Below, in pieces: positions 5,491 to 7,645 of a stretch of 7,645 bases of DNA. Under the pieces are notes generated by a model that was not told the origin of the DNA, made no database searches, and saw only the letters and a program-made list of their open reading frames with translations. This DNA comes from an uncultured Chloroflexota bacterium (lineage in GTDB: Bacteria > Chloroflexota > Limnocylindria > Limnocylindrales > Limnocylindraceae), in contig CAJARA010000088.1 of assembly GCA_903944295.1 (NCBI GenBank), positions 1-7,645 of the forward strand. Direction: 5' to 3'. Made by a program: the position numbers and the translations under genes. Each line of letters begins with the position of its first letter. The stretch's first letter is position 1.

Positions 5491-6963
5491 CTACCAACCG
5501 AACCGCTCAAGGTGCACCTGCACCTTGGGCATGCCGAGTTCATGGAGGCTCTCTTCAACCTTGTCCATCATGCGAGGTGACCCGCAGAGGTAGACGTCGC
5601 GCTCGAGGATGTCCGGGTAGGCAGCGTTCAGCCCCGCTGCAGAGAGTGGGTCGTCGCGGAAGGCGAACGATTCGCGACTCCCTGTGACAAAGGCAACCTC
5701 AGCGTTCCGCGCGTCGGCGAGGTGCTGCAGCTCACGCTTAAAGACAAGCGTCTCCTTTGATGGGACGCGATACATCAACGCAAGGTCGCCGCGCCGAGCG
5801 GGGAGAACCTCAAGGAGCGCGCGCAGTGGCGTGATCCCAATCCCACCGGCAATCAAGAGCACCTTTTCGCGCGTTCGAACCGCGCCAGTGAGCAGGCCGT
5901 ACGGGCCCTCAAGGAAGAGGCGTGTCCCAGGGAGGAGTCGCTGCAGGCGTCGGCTCCCATCGCCCACCGCCTCAATCGTGAAGCGGAGTCGGCGCGCATC
6001 TGGCCCTGCAGAGATGGAGAATGGGTTGGAGCGCCACCAGCCATCAGCGGTGAGTGCGCGAATGCTGAACCACTGTCCCGCGCGCACTGGAAGCTGATCA
6101 AGTTCACGACCAGCCACCCAGAGCGACACGACGCCCGTTCGCTCCATCACCACCTCATCAACGTAGTACTGGTGTCGAAGATTTCTGAAGATGGGGGTGA
6201 GGAACCGAAAGAGGATCAGGGGGACGAAGGCTATCGCGTACAGCGCGATCCACGTATTTCGTGCGAGCGCGTCGCCAACAAAATCGGAGCCGAGTGCAAT
6301 CTGGTGCGTGAAACCGAGCGCCACCGCAATGTAGACGTAGAGATGAATCCCGTACCACGTCTCATATGCAAGGAAGGAGCGTGCGGCACGAATGGAGACG
6401 AAGGCAACGAGGATGAAGAGTCCGATCGCAACTGTGGCGCCAACTCCCCCCTCTTGGCGCACGGTGAAGTCAACAATTCCGTCAAGAATCTGACCAGGGG
6501 TTGCAATGCTATCTCCGGAGACAAAGGCGGCGGTTGAGGCGAGCGCGTGCACCACAAGTAGCCAGACGGAGGCGAAGCCGGCGAGACGGTGAAGGCGCGC
6601 CGCCTCATCGCTCCCAACAACCTGCTCAATCCACGGCGCGCGTGACATCAGCAGAATGCCGATGAGCGCAAGAAGGGTGCCGTAGAGCGCCGTCAGCTGG
6701 CCGACTGCGGCAATCGCGCCGATTGGATCAGCGAAGAGAGACGCGCCACCATGTCGCACCCACATTCCGCCGATCAGCAGCGCTGCGCCGCCAATGAGCA
6801 GATAGAGGTCGCCTGGCGTAAGTGACCAGCGCCGCGGGAGTGGCGGCGTGAGCGGGCCATCCTCCTTGCGGCCCTTCCGCTTGGCGGTCTCCTTGAACCG
6901 GGTGCTTACTGCCACTGCCATCTCCGCATCATGCGGTCGCAGGCGGCAGAGCGTCCTGTACAT
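5491..6963 (-). CDS. Ferric reductase-like transmembrane protein with FAD/NAD(P)H reductase domain
   Basis: This protein of up to 490 residues would move electrons from cytoplasmic NAD(P)H through FAD and two b hemes across the membrane. A charged tail (1-48) leads into six predicted membrane segments (about 51-68, 84-107, 125-147, 172-192, 201-222, 237-256). Heme ligands fit H125/H139 and H207/H220, two pairs spaced 14 and 13 residues, as in the ferric reductase/NOX fold. A ferredoxin-NADP reductase domain follows: RSNPFSIS (311-318) for FAD, GGIGITPL (373-380) for the nucleotide, YLCGSPRMM (458-466) and a terminal aromatic ERFGW. The ATG at 6963 lacks a clear ribosome site; GTG at 6915 has GGAG six bases before it and may be the true start. 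Its partners are the FMN protein and ApbE. The final acceptor is unknown. Confidence 0.93.
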   Translation of the reverse strand: MYRTLCRLRPHDAEMAVAVSTRFKETAKRKGRKEDGPLTPPLPRRWSLTPGDLYLLIGGAALLIGGMWVRHGGASLFADPIGAIAAVGQLTALYGTLLALIGILLMSRAPWIEQVVGSDEAARLHRLAGFASVWLLVVHALASTAAFVSGDSIATPGQILDGIVDFTVRQEGGVGATVAIGLFILVAFVSIRAARSFLAYETWYGIHLYVYIAVALGFTHQIALGSDFVGDALARNTWIALYAIAFVPLILFRFLTPIFRNLRHQYYVDEVVMERTGVVSLWVAGRELDQLPVRAGQWFSIRALTADGWWRSNPFSISAGPDARRLRFTIEAVGDGSRRLQRLLPGTRLFLEGPYGLLTGAVRTREKVLLIAGGIGITPLRALLEVLPARRGDLALMYRVPSKETLVFKRELQHLADARNAEVAFVTGSRESFAFRDDPLSAAGLNAAYPDILERDVYLCGSPRMMDKVEESLHELGMPKVQVHLERFGW

Positions 6964-7041
6964 CCACTCATCAGGGGGGCCTGAATAATGTGAAGTCTCA
7001 AAGGGAGCGCGAGGAGCGCGGATAGAAGGGTCGCGGGCACG
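6964..7041. other. 78-bp intergenic region with small repeats
   Basis: It separates the deacylase stop from the reductase start. A 14-bp inverted repeat, TCAGG-GGGG-CCTGA (6971-6984), sits 7 bases before the ATG at 6963 and could affect initiation or act as an operator. An 8-bp direct repeat GGAGCGCG occurs at 7004-7011 and 7013-7020. A short AT-richer patch (about 6983-7002) may belong to a promoter, but no convincing box pair is seen. Confidence 0.4.
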
Positions 7042-7587
7042 TTAGTCGGCTCCTGAAATAGGGGCGACCACGGCATCAAGTCCGCGGACGAGGTCCGCGC
7101 TGGCGATTTCGATCGAGAGACCACGCTGGCCAGCGGAGAGGTAGACGCGCGGCAGGGAGAGGACAGCCTCGTCAACCACAACAGGGAGAGGCCGCTTGGT
7201 GCCGAACGGGCTCACCCCGCCGATCACGTATCCGGTCACCTTCGTCACTTCGGCGGCGTCAAGGAGTTCGGCGCGTCGCGCACCGAATGCACGCGCCACA
7301 CGTTTGAGGCTCGCTTCGCGATCAACAGGTAGGAGTGCGATTCCCATCTCTTCCTGTCGCACACTCGGCGCACCCGGTGCGCCTGCAGCGTGCTCTAAGG
7401 CAACGACGAGCGACTTGAACATCTGCGCAGGCAGAATCCCAAGCGCCGCGGCGGCCGCCAGCCCGTAAGAGACCCGTTCGCCTCGCGCCTGTGCTGGGCC
7501 ATCTGTTTCTGGGATTTCGTAGTGATGAATCTGATGCGGAATCTTGTCACGCACCAGGTGCACCAGTGCTGGCGTCCCGCTGGACAC
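7042..7587 (-). CDS. YbaK/EbsC-family aminoacyl-tRNA deacylase
   Basis: This 181-residue protein belongs to the YbaK/EbsC editing family, which removes wrongly attached amino acids (Cys from tRNA-Pro in the E. coli enzyme) in the cytoplasm. The opening TPALVHLVRDKIPHQIHHYE (5-24) is the classic family start. Other marks are YGLAAAAALGI (41-51), MFKSLVV (56-62) with the likely catalytic K58, GYVIGGVSPFGTKR (119-132) and the GQRG loop (153-156). It is 20-25 residues longer than E. coli YbaK, mostly because of an Ala/Gly/Pro-rich insert at about 66-79. The GTG at 7587 fits the family N-terminus and has GGAG five bases upstream; the frame stays open further but the extension would not resemble the family. 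The tRNA and amino acid specificity cannot be assigned from sequence alone. Confidence 0.92.
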   Translation of the reverse strand: MSSGTPALVHLVRDKIPHQIHHYEIPETDGPAQARGERVSYGLAAAAALGILPAQMFKSLVVALEHAAGAPGAPSVRQEEMGIALLPVDREASLKRVARAFGARRAELLDAAEVTKVTGYVIGGVSPFGTKRPLPVVVDEAVLSLPRVYLSAGQRGLSIEIASADLVRGLDAVVAPISGAD

Positions 7588-7589
7588 GA

Positions 7590-7645
7590 CTACTCCGAGC
7601 GAAGGAGTGGGATGCGGGCCACAAGTCGCGCGCCGCCTGCGGGCG
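7590..7645 (-). CDS. C-terminal end of an upstream minus-strand gene, possibly a histidine kinase-like ATPase
   Basis: Reading the minus strand from the window edge, one frame gives 17 residues (PAGGARLVARIPLLRSE) and a TAG at 7590-7592, two bases before the deacylase GTG. The GGAG ribosome site of the deacylase would overlap this end. The Gly-Gly pair followed by alternating hydrophobic residues and a final IPL resembles the last strand of GHKL-type sensor kinase ATPase domains, but 17 residues are too few to be sure. The same-strand, tight-operon layout of the neighbours supports a real gene. Confidence 0.45.
   Translation of the reverse strand, partial: PAGGARLVARIPLLRSE

Noticed and set aside
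6172..6537. 121-codon plus-strand open frame opposite the reductase
   Set aside because: It is antisense to the heme-binding membrane segments, is highly charged and low in complexity, and is best explained as a shadow frame.
7612..7645. Possible divergent plus-strand gene start (AAGGAG then ATG at 7612)
   Set aside because: It would leave only 24 bp between divergent starts, and the minus strand in the same stretch reads as a plausible protein end closely coupled to the deacylase.

Overview
The window is GC-rich bacterial DNA with densely packed genes, almost all on the minus strand. No gene here is diagnostic of a taxon. GC-rich codon use, frequent GTG starts (four of the seven genes whose start is visible), two leaderless-type promoters (TANNNT six bases before the start codon) and a mix of signal-anchored and cytoplasmic redox proteins suggest a free-living high-GC lineage such as Actinomycetota or Chloroflexota. 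This is inference from style, not from a marker gene.

Layout. (1) 1-2071, minus: a polar amino acid ABC importer in the order solute-binding lipoprotein (1148-2071), HisM-type permease (217-1029), ATPase (1-220, cut by the window edge at its Walker A motif). Permease and ATPase overlap by ATGA. A strong hairpin (1082-1113) lies in the gap between binding protein and permease. (2) 2072-2199: a divergent control region with three nearly identical 8-bp elements at exact 19-bp intervals. (3) 2200-3174, plus: a phosphotriesterase-family amidohydrolase of the E. coli Php type, the only plus-strand gene. (4) 3197-4117, minus: an EamA drug/metabolite exporter, convergent with the amidohydrolase and apparently with its own leaderless promoter. 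(5) 4172-6963, minus: a tight three-gene flavinylation cassette. It encodes a heme b/FAD transmembrane reductase, an exported or membrane-anchored FMN-binding-domain protein, and the ApbE FMN transferase that would attach FMN to it. The gaps are 3 and 5 bp. (6) 7042-7587, minus: a YbaK/EbsC-type aminoacyl-tRNA deacylase. Two bases before it, the likely last 17 codons of another minus-strand gene enter from the window edge.

How they work together. The importer operon takes up a polar amino acid or similar small solute. The divergent amidohydrolase may act on a related compound, but only position suggests this. In the flavinylation cassette, electrons would pass from NAD(P)H through FAD and two membrane hemes to covalently bound FMN outside the membrane, and on to an acceptor not encoded here. 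This cassette is the most interesting system in the window. It fits the known theme of flavin-based extracytosolic electron transfer but has unusual details: ApbE has no visible signal peptide, the acceptor motif departs from the usual consensus, and ApbE carries a tandem 15-bp duplication. I see no tRNA, rRNA, CRISPR array, insertion sequence or phage gene.
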